This document shows, in pieces, positions 26,877 through 34,624 of a stretch of 64,000 nucleotides of DNA. The DNA is from an uncultured Lachnospiraceae bacterium (GTDB lineage Bacteria > Bacillota > Clostridia > Lachnospirales > Lachnospiraceae). The stretch lies in contig CAMVPR010000004.1 in NCBI GenBank assembly GCA_947169385.1, forward strand, positions 1-64,000, given 5' to 3'. A model generated the notes under the pieces. The model had not been told where the DNA came from, did not search any database, and saw only the letters and a program-made list of their open reading frames with translations. Within the stretch, counting starts at the first letter, position 1; each line of letters begins with the position of its first letter. The translations under genes and the position numbers were made by a program.

Positions 26877-29303
26877 CTACGCTCTAAGCTCAACGCCAAG
26901 TTCCTTAAGATCCTCTAATATCTTGTCAACTAATGCGCTAACTTCAGACTCCTCTAAAGTCTTCTCCTTATTTCTGAACTTCAAAGAGTAAGCAACCGAC
27001 TTCTTACCTTCCTCAATCTGGTCACCCTCGTATACATCAAAGAGCTCAACGCTCTCTAATAACTTGCCGCCTCTCTTCTTAAAGATAGCCTCAAGCTGTC
27101 CGACCAATATCTCCTTCTTCATAACCATAGACAAGTCTCTTGTAACTGCAGGATATTTAGCTACAGTCTCATACTTGTAGTCGAAGTTGGCAAGTGAAGT
27201 AAGCTCATCAATATGTACGACAGCAACATATACATCAGTCTTAATATTATAATTGTCCGCTGCCTCAGGATGAAGCTGACCGATATAAGCAACCTCTTTA
27301 TCATTTACCTTGGCAACTGCTGCTCTACCCGGATGAAGGTAAGGATAATCTTTAGTTGCTTCATAAGTTATATCATCAATTCCAAGCTTGTTAAGATAGC
27401 TCTCAACAACACCCTTCATATCAAAGAAATCACAATCACCGTACATAGCAAGTGTAAGCTCCATAAACTCATCAGGAAGTTCTGTAAGAGGTAATGCATG
27501 TGGAATATATACGTTACCGAGCTCATAAAGTCTTACATTCTTGTTTCTGTGGTTAAAGTTAGTTGAAAGTGATGTAAGCATTCCGTTAAGCGGAAGTGTT
27601 CTCATAATTGAGAAGTCCTCACCTAAAGGATTAGAGATAACGATAGCCTGTCTCTCCTTAGCATCCTCAGGCAACAAAAGCTTATCAAATACCTTAGGAC
27701 TCTCAAAGCTGTAGCACATACCACCGCTGAATCCATAGCTCTCGCACACGTCTCTTGCGATATTCTCAATTCTGTGCTTAAAGCTAATCTTACCGGCAGT
27801 AGCCTCACCTCTTGGAAGTGTCACAGGAATGTTGTCATATCCGTAAAATCTGGCAACTTCCTCTGCCAAATCTGCCATAATCTTAAGGTCCTGTCTGAAG
27901 GTAGGAATAACTATCTCATTGGCAGACTCATCATACTCTAAGTCTAACTTGTCAAATGTCTTAAGCATATCCTCTTTAGATACCTCAATACCAAGAAGTG
28001 CATTCATCTTCTCAGGTTCAAAAGGAATCCTTACGCCCTTAACCGGGTTAGGATAGCAATCAACAACGCCTCCTACAACCTCACCACAGCCAAGCTCCTC
28101 GATGAGCTCACACGCTCTGTTCATTGCAAGAAGTGCGTTCTCAGGGTCAAGTCCCTTCTCGAACTTACCGGAAGCATCTGTACGAAGACCGATTCTCTTA
28201 GATGACAATCTAATGTTAGTTCCGTCAAATGTAGCCGCCTCGAAAAGAAGTGTCTTGATGTCATCTGTAACCATTGAGTTCTCTCCACCCATGATACCTC
28301 CGATAGCAACTTCCTTCTCTCCGTCACAAATCATGATTACATCAGAATCAAGCTCTCTCTCCTGTCCGTCGAGTGTGATGAACTTCTCCCCGTCCTTGGC
28401 GCGACGAACAATAATCTCGTTACCTGCAATAGTATCAAGGTCGAACGCATGCATAGGCTGACCGTACTCTTCCATAACGTAGTTGGTAATATCAACAAGG
28501 TTGTTGATAGGTCTGATACCCATTGCTCTAAGTCTTCTCTGCATCCACTCAGGAGATGGAGCAAGCTTAATATTCTTAACAACCCTAGCTGTATATCTTG
28601 GGCAAAGGTCAGGATCTTCAACCGTAACTTTAATATAATCATTAACATCCTCATCATTACCTGTCTCCTTAACAACAGGTGGCTTGAATTCGCAGTCAAA
28701 TGTAGCCGCTGCCTCTCTTGCCATACCTATCATGCTGAAGCAGTCTACTCTGTTAGATGTAATCTCAAATTCAACAACAGCATCATGAAGGCCAAGAGCC
28801 TCAATAGCGTCATCTCCTGCCTTAAGACCCATATCTTTAGGGAAGATATAGATTCCGTTCTCAGGTGCAAGAGGATACATATCCCTGGATGCGCCAAGCT
28901 CCTCGATACTACACATCATACCGAAACTCTCAACGCCTCTTAACTTACCCTTCTTAATCTTGATACCATTCTCCGGTGGAACCTCTCCGCTGTGTCCATT
29001 GGCAACCTTACCTCCGTCCAAAACAACAGGAACCATGTCTCCTTCATTTACATTAGGAGCACCTGTAACAATCTGAATATCCTCTGCCTCTCCGACATTT
29101 ACCTGGCAAATGATAAGCTTATCAGCATCAGGGTGCTTCTCAATCTTGTCAATCACTCCGACAACAATCTTCTCTAAATTCTTATCAAGCTCTACTGCAT
29201 TCTCAACATGCGAACCTGAAAGAGTCATCTTATCAACATACTCCTGTACCGTGCAATCAAGGTCCGGAACATATGCTTTTATCCATGAAATTGGTGTATT
29301 CAT
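26877..29303 (-). CDS. pheT: Phenylalanine--tRNA ligase beta subunit
   Basis: Beta chain of the heterotetrameric PheRS; holds editing and tRNA-binding modules. At 808 aa it has the full bacterial layout: tRNA-binding OB domain (about 40-150, DKLIICQVNVGEAEDIQIVTGAPN), B3/B4 editing domain (about 210-385, GQPMHAFDLD), B5 (about 405-475), pseudo-catalytic core, and the C-terminal anticodon-binding domain (FKKRGGKLLESVELFDVY). Start has AAAGGA upstream. It follows pheS by 23 bases in a T-box-controlled operon. Confidence 0.98.
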   Translation of the reverse strand: MNTPISWIKAYVPDLDCTVQEYVDKMTLSGSHVENAVELDKNLEKIVVGVIDKIEKHPDADKLIICQVNVGEAEDIQIVTGAPNVNEGDMVPVVLDGGKVANGHSGEVPPENGIKIKKGKLRGVESFGMMCSIEELGASRDMYPLAPENGIYIFPKDMGLKAGDDAIEALGLHDAVVEFEITSNRVDCFSMIGMAREAAATFDCEFKPPVVKETGNDEDVNDYIKVTVEDPDLCPRYTARVVKNIKLAPSPEWMQRRLRAMGIRPINNLVDITNYVMEEYGQPMHAFDLDTIAGNEIIVRRAKDGEKFITLDGQERELDSDVIMICDGEKEVAIGGIMGGENSMVTDDIKTLLFEAATFDGTNIRLSSKRIGLRTDASGKFEKGLDPENALLAMNRACELIEELGCGEVVGGVVDCYPNPVKGVRIPFEPEKMNALLGIEVSKEDMLKTFDKLDLEYDESANEIVIPTFRQDLKIMADLAEEVARFYGYDNIPVTLPRGEATAGKISFKHRIENIARDVCESYGFSGGMCYSFESPKVFDKLLLPEDAKERQAIVISNPLGEDFSIMRTLPLNGMLTSLSTNFNHRNKNVRLYELGNVYIPHALPLTELPDEFMELTLAMYGDCDFFDMKGVVESYLNKLGIDDITYEATKDYPYLHPGRAAVAKVNDKEVAYIGQLHPEAADNYNIKTDVYVAVVHIDELTSLANFDYKYETVAKYPAVTRDLSMVMKKEILVGQLEAIFKKRGGKLLESVELFDVYEGDQIEEGKKSVAYSLKFRNKEKTLEESEVSALVDKILEDLKELGVELRA

Positions 29304-29326
29304 AATTCTAAATCCTTTCTGTATAA

Positions 29327-30346
29327 TTAAAACTGCTCTAAGAATCTTTCATCATTTTCGTAAAGAAGACGCATATCGTCTATCTCATACTTAAGAAGTG
29401 TAACTCTCTCAAGTCCGATTCCAAATGCAAATCCTGAATAAACATCCGGATCAATTCCGCAATCCTTAAGAACCTTAGGATGAACCATACCGCATCCTAA
29501 TATCTCAATCCATCCGCTACCTTTACACATTCTACAGCCCTTACCTCCACACTTAAAGCATGTGACATCAGCCTCAGCAGAAGGCTCAGTAAATGGGAAA
29601 TGATGAGGTCTGAACTTGGTCTTGGTATCAGGGCCGAAGAACTCCTTAGCCCACTGATCAATGGTACCTTTAAGGTCTGCCATTGTGATACCCTTATCGA
29701 TTACAAGTCCCTCAACCTGATGGAATGAAGGTGAATGGGTAGCATCAACCTCATCTGATCTAAACACTCTACCAGGGCTTATAATTCTGATTGGCATACG
29801 ACCTGTCTCCATAACACGTGCCTGTACAGGAGAAGTCTGTGTACGAAGAAGTATATCCTTAGTAATATAAAATGTATCCTGTTCGTCTTTAGCAGGATGG
29901 TTGGCAGGAATGTTAAGAAGCTCGAAGTTGTACTTATCATACTCTACCTCAGGTCCCTCAACAACCTCATAACCCATACCTACAAAAACTCTCTCTAAAT
30001 CGTCAAGTGCTATCTGATTAGGATGTCTGTGTCCTGCCTTAAGCTTCTTAGCAGGTAAGGTTACATCTATAACCTCTTTCTTCATCTTCTCTGCTCTTAC
30101 CTTGGCTTGAAGCTCCTTAGTCTCCGCGGCTAAGAATTCTTCAATAGCGGCTCTCGCCTCGTTAACCATCTGACCAACCTTAGGTCTGTCCTCAGGCGCT
30201 ACATCCTTCATTCCCTTAAGGACAGATGTAAGCTCACCCTTCTTACCAAGTATGCTTGTCTTAATCTCATTAAGATCATCAATAGATTTGGCATTTTGAA
30301 TTCTTTCAAATGCTTTCGCCTTAATGGCTTCCATTCTCTCTTTCAT
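29327..30346 (-). CDS. pheS: Phenylalanine--tRNA ligase alpha subunit
   Basis: Catalytic subunit that charges tRNA-Phe. At 339 aa it has an N-terminal coiled coil (1-90), class II motif 2 (AISPGRVFRSDEVDATHSP-type, here IISPGRVFRSDEV), FHQVEG, and motif 3 GFAFGIGLERVTLLKY. AAGGAG lies eight bases before the ATG. A four-Cys insertion (CFKCGGKGCRMCKGSG) near residue 270 matches the short cysteine hairpin often found in clostridial PheS. Expression is controlled by the Phe T-box upstream. Confidence 0.98.
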   Translation of the reverse strand: MKERMEAIKAKAFERIQNAKSIDDLNEIKTSILGKKGELTSVLKGMKDVAPEDRPKVGQMVNEARAAIEEFLAAETKELQAKVRAEKMKKEVIDVTLPAKKLKAGHRHPNQIALDDLERVFVGMGYEVVEGPEVEYDKYNFELLNIPANHPAKDEQDTFYITKDILLRTQTSPVQARVMETGRMPIRIISPGRVFRSDEVDATHSPSFHQVEGLVIDKGITMADLKGTIDQWAKEFFGPDTKTKFRPHHFPFTEPSAEADVTCFKCGGKGCRMCKGSGWIEILGCGMVHPKVLKDCGIDPDVYSGFAFGIGLERVTLLKYEIDDMRLLYENDERFLEQF

Positions 30347-30370
30347 AAATCATGCTCCTTTTAAAATATA

Positions 30371-30630
30371 AAAAATCCCTATGTGTAACTAAATACACAT
30401 AGGGACGATTATTATCGCGGTACCACCCTAGTTCCCGACATAAGCCGGACACTTCATTAACGCTTAACGCGCGCGACTCGTAAGCTCCTACTATCAGTTC
30501 AAAGCTTAAGCTCCAACGTGAAATTCGATAATGCATAAGAACCTATCCAAACTTACAGCCGGTGATTCGGACTCTCTTTAGGGAAATGCATCTCTACTTA
30601 TCGTCTTCATAGCCTTTAAATATCTATAAC
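30371..30630 (-). ncRNA. Phe T-box riboswitch leader of pheST
   Basis: The T-box core AGGGTGGTACCGCG reads on the minus strand at 30416-30429. Downstream is the terminator TCCCTATGTGTAA/.../TACACATAGGGA followed by TTTTTT (30371-30405), which must compete with the antiterminator. Upstream, Stem I contains GATAAGTAGAG and ends with the specifier region GAATTTCACG, giving codon UUC at 30520-30522, which is Phe and agrees with the genes controlled. Uncharged tRNA-Phe would pair with both sites and let transcription continue. Confidence 0.95.
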
Positions 30631-30636
30631 TCTGAT

Positions 30637-30664
30637 ATTGTAACACATATTTTTGAGATGTCAA
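30637..30664 (-). promoter_or_regulatory. Promoter of the T-box/pheST operon
   Basis: TTGACA (30659-30664), 16-bp spacer, TACAAT (30637-30642) on the minus strand. Confidence 0.82.
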
Positions 30665-30733
30665 TAAAAACAGACTTTATTTTTTATTTATTTATGATAT
30701 ACTTACTAGAGATTTTAACGAAAGGAGAAAAAT

Positions 30734-31573
30734 ATGTTTAAATTCATAATGTTCGTAAAAGAATATGTCAAACGCGTTACAGATCACCATCTTACAGCAT
30801 TCTCAGCGCAGGCAGCGTTCTTTACGGTATTATCATTTTTTCCTTTCATCATGTCACTCATCGGTCTCATTCAGTTCTTCCCGGTAAATGCAGGTGATGT
30901 TACCAATATCATTATGTCATTTATACCTGATGTATTCTATGATTATGTCGAACCAATCGTACTTGAGACCATGGACAACTCAAGTGGTGCATTGCTCTCA
31001 CTCTCTATTATCGTCATGATCTGGGCAGAGGGCAAGGGCATCATGTCTATGAAGAATGGATTCAACACAGTTGCAGGAGTACAGAATTACCCTAATTACA
31101 TCGTTGCGAGGATTGTCGCATCATTCTATACACTTATATTCTCGCTGGTATTCATAATCCTCATTGTAGTTATGGTCTTTGGCAACAGGATTATAAAAGC
31201 ATTGCTTAGCGAGAGTGATTTCTGGTCTGATATAGCCGTTTATTTCGGAACATTCAGAGTAATTATAATCATAGCAATACTCTTACTGTTCTTCTTATTC
31301 TTCTATTGTATTATTCCGGACGAGAAACTATCAGTAAGAAATGCTGCACCGGGTGCATTCTTCGCAACCTTTGGATGGATATTGATATCTCTCCTCTTCT
31401 CAATCTTCATCGATAACTTTTCTAATTTTACAGTTATGTATGGTTCCCTAACCGGTATCATATTAACACTGTTGTGGCTTTACTTTCTAATGTTTCTTTT
31501 GTTCTTGGGATGTGAGTTAAACCATTGTTTGATGGGTACAGGGGCATCTACTAAACCATATATACCGGAGTAA
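30734..31573 (+). CDS. YihY/BrkB-family inner membrane protein
   Basis: A 279-aa polytopic protein of the YihY/BrkB family. The N-terminal signature HHLTAFSAQAAFFTVLSFFPF is followed by about six membrane helices and the conserved late region NAAPGAFFATFGWILISLLFS, YGSLTGIILTLLWLYFLMF and LGCELN. It is not an RNase despite old annotations for this family; function is unsettled, with transport or envelope roles proposed. AAAGGAG precedes the ATG. It is transcribed alone, divergent from pheST; a weak TTTATT/TATACT promoter may lie at ~30680-30710. Confidence 0.93.
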   Translation: MFKFIMFVKEYVKRVTDHHLTAFSAQAAFFTVLSFFPFIMSLIGLIQFFPVNAGDVTNIIMSFIPDVFYDYVEPIVLETMDNSSGALLSLSIIVMIWAEGKGIMSMKNGFNTVAGVQNYPNYIVARIVASFYTLIFSLVFIILIVVMVFGNRIIKALLSESDFWSDIAVYFGTFRVIIIIAILLLFFLFFYCIIPDEKLSVRNAAPGAFFATFGWILISLLFSIFIDNFSNFTVMYGSLTGIILTLLWLYFLMFLLFLGCELNHCLMGTGASTKPYIPE

Positions 31574-31598
31574 TATATACTACTTTCACTTGATAAAA

Positions 31599-31625
31599 AG
31601 ATTCTTCGCTTCGCTCAGAATGACA
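31599..31625 (+). repeat. GATTCTTCGC-family intergenic repeat
   Basis: AGATTCTTCGCTTCGCTCAG followed by AATGACA, nearly identical to 26612-26640; it runs directly into the 20-bp tandem array. Confidence 0.78.
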
Positions 31626-31716
31626 TAAAAATAATTAGAATGACATAAGAATATTCAGAACAACATAAGATTATTCATAACGAAATATGAATAATTAGAA
31701 TAACATACACATAGAA
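31617..31716. repeat. Five 20-bp degenerate tandem repeats
   Basis: Copies start at 31617, 31637, 31657, 31677 and 31697 with exact 20-bp period. The type unit is AGAATGACATAAGAATATTC and copies drift to ATAACGAAATATGAATAATT. The first copy overlaps the end of the preceding interspersed repeat, so the array seems to have grown from it. No ORF or CRISPR-like spacer pattern. Confidence 0.82.
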
Positions 31717-31739
31717 AAAGCAACGCTCATTGCGTTGCT
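31714..31739 (-). terminator. Terminator of the 6S RNA gene
   Basis: AGCAACGC/GCGTTGCT with a five-base loop, followed on the minus strand by TTTTTC. Confidence 0.88.
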
Positions 31740-31747
31740 CTTCTTTA

Positions 31748-31941
31748 CTAAGATTATATCCCGAGGTGCCGGTTCCTATCTTTTGACGCCCTAGCAAAAG
31801 CCAGGTGGACATCCGCAAGTGAACCGCTATCTTCCACTCTATGGAGGCTTGATATTGGAACACCAATATAGGAATTCCTTTTCACGTAAATGTAGGTTCA
31901 AAATGATAGAAATTATCGAACACTCCAGGAAACCTTTTTGA
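31748..31941 (-). ncRNA. ssrS: 6S RNA
   Basis: Minus-strand RNA of ~190 nt between a perfect promoter and a strong terminator, absent from the ORF track. The closing stem pairs TTTCCTGGAGTGTTCG at the 5' end with CCGGCACCTCGGGATA at the 3' end, the hallmark of 6S RNA. The interior holds long imperfect arms around an open central bubble (for example ATATTGG/CCAATAT). 6S RNA imitates an open promoter and sequesters housekeeping RNA polymerase in stationary phase. The 63-aa ORF called here is spurious. Confidence 0.87.
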
Positions 31942-31948
31942 TGTTTTT

Positions 31949-31977
31949 ATTATACACCTTACACTTAAAAATTGCAA
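31949..31977 (-). promoter_or_regulatory. 6S RNA promoter
   Basis: TTGCAA (31972-31977), 17-bp spacer, TATAAT (31949-31954). Predicted start about 31942. Confidence 0.85.
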
Positions 31978-32066
31978 GAAAATCATTCAAATTTTCATCA
32001 ATTTTCCGACAATAATTCTCCTTGATTTTACAGTACTTTCAGGATATTTATTTGTCAAAAATTTAA

Positions 32067-34607
32067 CTATTTTTTAGCAGCTTTTTTTGCGTTATTTTTG
32101 TTCTGTCTTTTCTCTTTTTGAGCCTCTGCATTTTGACCGCCATAAGTATTGGTAAATGTCTCAGGATTAATCGCTCCCTCTTTCTTAAGGTCGCCCTTGG
32201 TTCTTACATAATTAATTCTGTCAATCACCTTACCGATACGCTTGTTGGTACCAGGTGCATACTTAGAAACAATAGCAAGTGAATCAAGTGCATTATCAAA
32301 TCTCGCCTTACCATCATCGCTAAATCTTACTGATTTCTTACCTTTCATGTACTTAAAGGTAGCTTCAACAACATCGATATTAGCCTGTGCAAATGCAGCC
32401 GCCTTCTGCTTGTCGTTCATGTTAGCTGTGGTTGTAATAAGATTAGCTGCAGCCTCAACAGTCTTAGCCCATGCCTTATACTCATCACTTCTCTTGGCAG
32501 GATCCATCATGCTGTTCTTAAGTTTGGTCATATCCTCAAGATAGTTATTGTAAGAAGCAGGTTCAACACCATAAATCTTCTGTCTGATCTTATCTCCGGC
32601 TTCAATAGCAGACTGTGGAGTCGCAAGAATATCATCTAACTTGGTCTTATCAAGTCTGTCAAGCTCGTAAATCTCCTTGATAGAATCTGCAAGCTTATGA
32701 ATCTTATCGAGACTGAATTTAACAGGTTTAGGACTCATCTTTAATGAATAAGCAGCCAAGACTTTAGCAAAATTCTTAATCTTAGCGGCATCATCCTTGC
32801 CCTTGTGCTCGCCTGTATGAAGCTCCATGTAACGATCATAATTCACAGGATTAGCGTTTGCAGGATTAGCGTTCTTTGCCTGTTTATTGTTCTTTGCAGC
32901 TTGCTTCACCTCCTGTTTCTTCGCTTTCTTGGCGTCACTCTTATATCCGAGCTTACCTAATTCCTTCCAAATCTCATCAAACTTATCGATGCGTTCCTTT
33001 ACATTCTTATCATCCTGATTACATCCAAGCTTCTCCAAATCCTCTAAACACTTTTCAAACCCTGTGGTAGACACCTTAATGGTCTGCTCATGAGTAAGCT
33101 TTGTGTTTTTAAAGTGTTGCAACCTATCCGGTTTATTATTATTCTTAGCCCACGTAATGTTTGTATTACTGGTTTCAATTCCACCTTTGGCCGCTTCAAG
33201 GTTATCAAGAAACTTATCAGCATCTTTAAGAAGCTTATTTATGGCATCTTTTACTTTCTGAAGTTCTTCAGCGGCCTTTCTTTCTTCTTCTTTGATTCTA
33301 TCCTCTTCCTGTTTCTTAAGCTCTTCAGCCTTTCTTGCATCATCAATCCTCTTCTGTTTGGCATCTTTAGCCTTCTTAGGGAGATTATCAAAAGCATTCT
33401 TAGCCTCATCGGAAGTATTCATCCATTTTTGGAACGCATTCAGATTATTGGTTATATTGCCGTATTGACTCACCATAAAATATTCATTAATAACCATAAC
33501 CGCAATATTCTTCTTAAGCGCAGCATCAGCAGAATTATCCACACTGTCACGATACTTTATAGCTGCATCTTTAAGCTTAACAAGACACTCTTCAGTCTTA
33601 TTGCTTCCATCGTTCTTATCGAATTCAAGACCTTTAATGGATTTACTGAGGTTCTCCAAAGCTCTGTAAAAGTCAGCGTACTCCTTCGTAGCCCCGCTTA
33701 AATCCCCTCCGTCAAGAGCATTCAAAGCCCCTAAGCTCTTGCCACACATTTCTTTAATCCTGGCAGGACTAAAGAACAGGTTAGCAGAATATCCTTTATC
33801 AAGTTCCTCATCCTTACTCGAATTCTTATATTCAGACAATGCCTTATAATATTTATCTAACTTGTCATTCTTTTTATCAGCTTCTTTTTTTCTTATATTC
33901 TCTGTAGGTTTAGCCTCCCATTTACCACCAAGGTTAGCAAGTTTAGTAACAGTTTTGCCAATCTCAATCTCTTTTCTATGGTCCTTAAGAGATGTATTTT
34001 GATTCAAATCAGGATAATTCTCTTTGGCAAATACTTTAAGCTTGGTATCGGCAAATTCAGAAAGCCTGTTCAGATAATCAAGTTCCTTAGCAGCTCCGAT
34101 TCTATTTACAGATTCCGTAGCTTCTGCTATACGCTCCTTCACTCTTAACAAGCCCTCACGAACCTCAAATCTGGTAAGTCTGTCATTGAGATTACATATA
34201 TTGACCATCGCATTATAAAGACTTGAATTGACACCTAATTCGTGTGAAAAATTACCGGTTCTTACTTCCTCTATAAACTTATATAAATCAGTCTTAAGCT
34301 TCATGTACTCATTGTTCAAGTCATCTATCTGCGCTTCAACCTTCTCTAAAACCGTCTTTTTAATCTCGATAAGCGGCTTATCATAACGGATATTGAAGCC
34401 TCCGCCCGGCGCCTCTACTATTGTTATACCTAAATCCTGTTCATCCTTATCAATAGCGTCGCCTAAATGTAAATACTGATATTCCTGTCCATGATACTCG
34501 CCATTACTCTTGAACATCTTAGCATGCTCATTTTTTAAATCATCTTCATATGATTTTCTAAGTTCATCCTTAACCTTATCGTCCAATTTCTTAGGAAAAG
34601 CATCCAA
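32067..34607 (-). CDS. Large charged coiled-coil protein of unknown function (downstream gene)
   Basis: An 846-aa protein with no signal peptide, membrane segment or family I recognise. It is rich in Lys, Glu, Asp and Asn. Predicted helical stretches cover residues 85-130 and 140-190, and a long Lys/Glu/Arg coiled coil runs about 405-460 (EELKKQEEDRIKEEERKAAE). An Asn/Ala/Lys low-complexity tract lies near 570-600 and a basic tail ends NAKKAAKK. The called start is a TTG with no ribosome binding site nearby. GAGGT at the end of the upstream gene would suit an ATA at 34619 in the same frame, so initiation is unclear. It follows the 759-aa gene by 17 bases and shares its overall character; probably one operon. 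Confidence 0.75.
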   Translation of the reverse strand: MDAFPKKLDDKVKDELRKSYEDDLKNEHAKMFKSNGEYHGQEYQYLHLGDAIDKDEQDLGITIVEAPGGGFNIRYDKPLIEIKKTVLEKVEAQIDDLNNEYMKLKTDLYKFIEEVRTGNFSHELGVNSSLYNAMVNICNLNDRLTRFEVREGLLRVKERIAEATESVNRIGAAKELDYLNRLSEFADTKLKVFAKENYPDLNQNTSLKDHRKEIEIGKTVTKLANLGGKWEAKPTENIRKKEADKKNDKLDKYYKALSEYKNSSKDEELDKGYSANLFFSPARIKEMCGKSLGALNALDGGDLSGATKEYADFYRALENLSKSIKGLEFDKNDGSNKTEECLVKLKDAAIKYRDSVDNSADAALKKNIAVMVINEYFMVSQYGNITNNLNAFQKWMNTSDEAKNAFDNLPKKAKDAKQKRIDDARKAEELKKQEEDRIKEEERKAAEELQKVKDAINKLLKDADKFLDNLEAAKGGIETSNTNITWAKNNNKPDRLQHFKNTKLTHEQTIKVSTTGFEKCLEDLEKLGCNQDDKNVKERIDKFDEIWKELGKLGYKSDAKKAKKQEVKQAAKNNKQAKNANPANANPVNYDRYMELHTGEHKGKDDAAKIKNFAKVLAAYSLKMSPKPVKFSLDKIHKLADSIKEIYELDRLDKTKLDDILATPQSAIEAGDKIRQKIYGVEPASYNNYLEDMTKLKNSMMDPAKRSDEYKAWAKTVEAAANLITTTANMNDKQKAAAFAQANIDVVEATFKYMKGKKSVRFSDDGKARFDNALDSLAIVSKYAPGTNKRIGKVIDRINYVRTKGDLKKEGAINPETFTNTYGGQNAEAQKEKRQNKNNAKKAAKK

Positions 34608-34624
34608 AAGAGCATCTATAGAAG

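Noticed and set aside
28449-28943. 164-aa plus-strand ORF opposite pheT
   Set aside because: Shadow of a highly conserved gene; composition not protein-like.
30321-30536. 71-aa minus-strand ORF before pheS
   Set aside because: It is the T-box leader read as protein.
31675-31866. 63-aa minus-strand ORF
   Set aside because: Lies inside the 6S RNA gene and its terminator.
33090-33701. 203-aa plus-strand ORF, hydrophobic
   Set aside because: Antisense to the Lys/Glu-rich coiled-coil gene; Phe/Leu/Ile content is what the complement of Lys/Glu codons produces.
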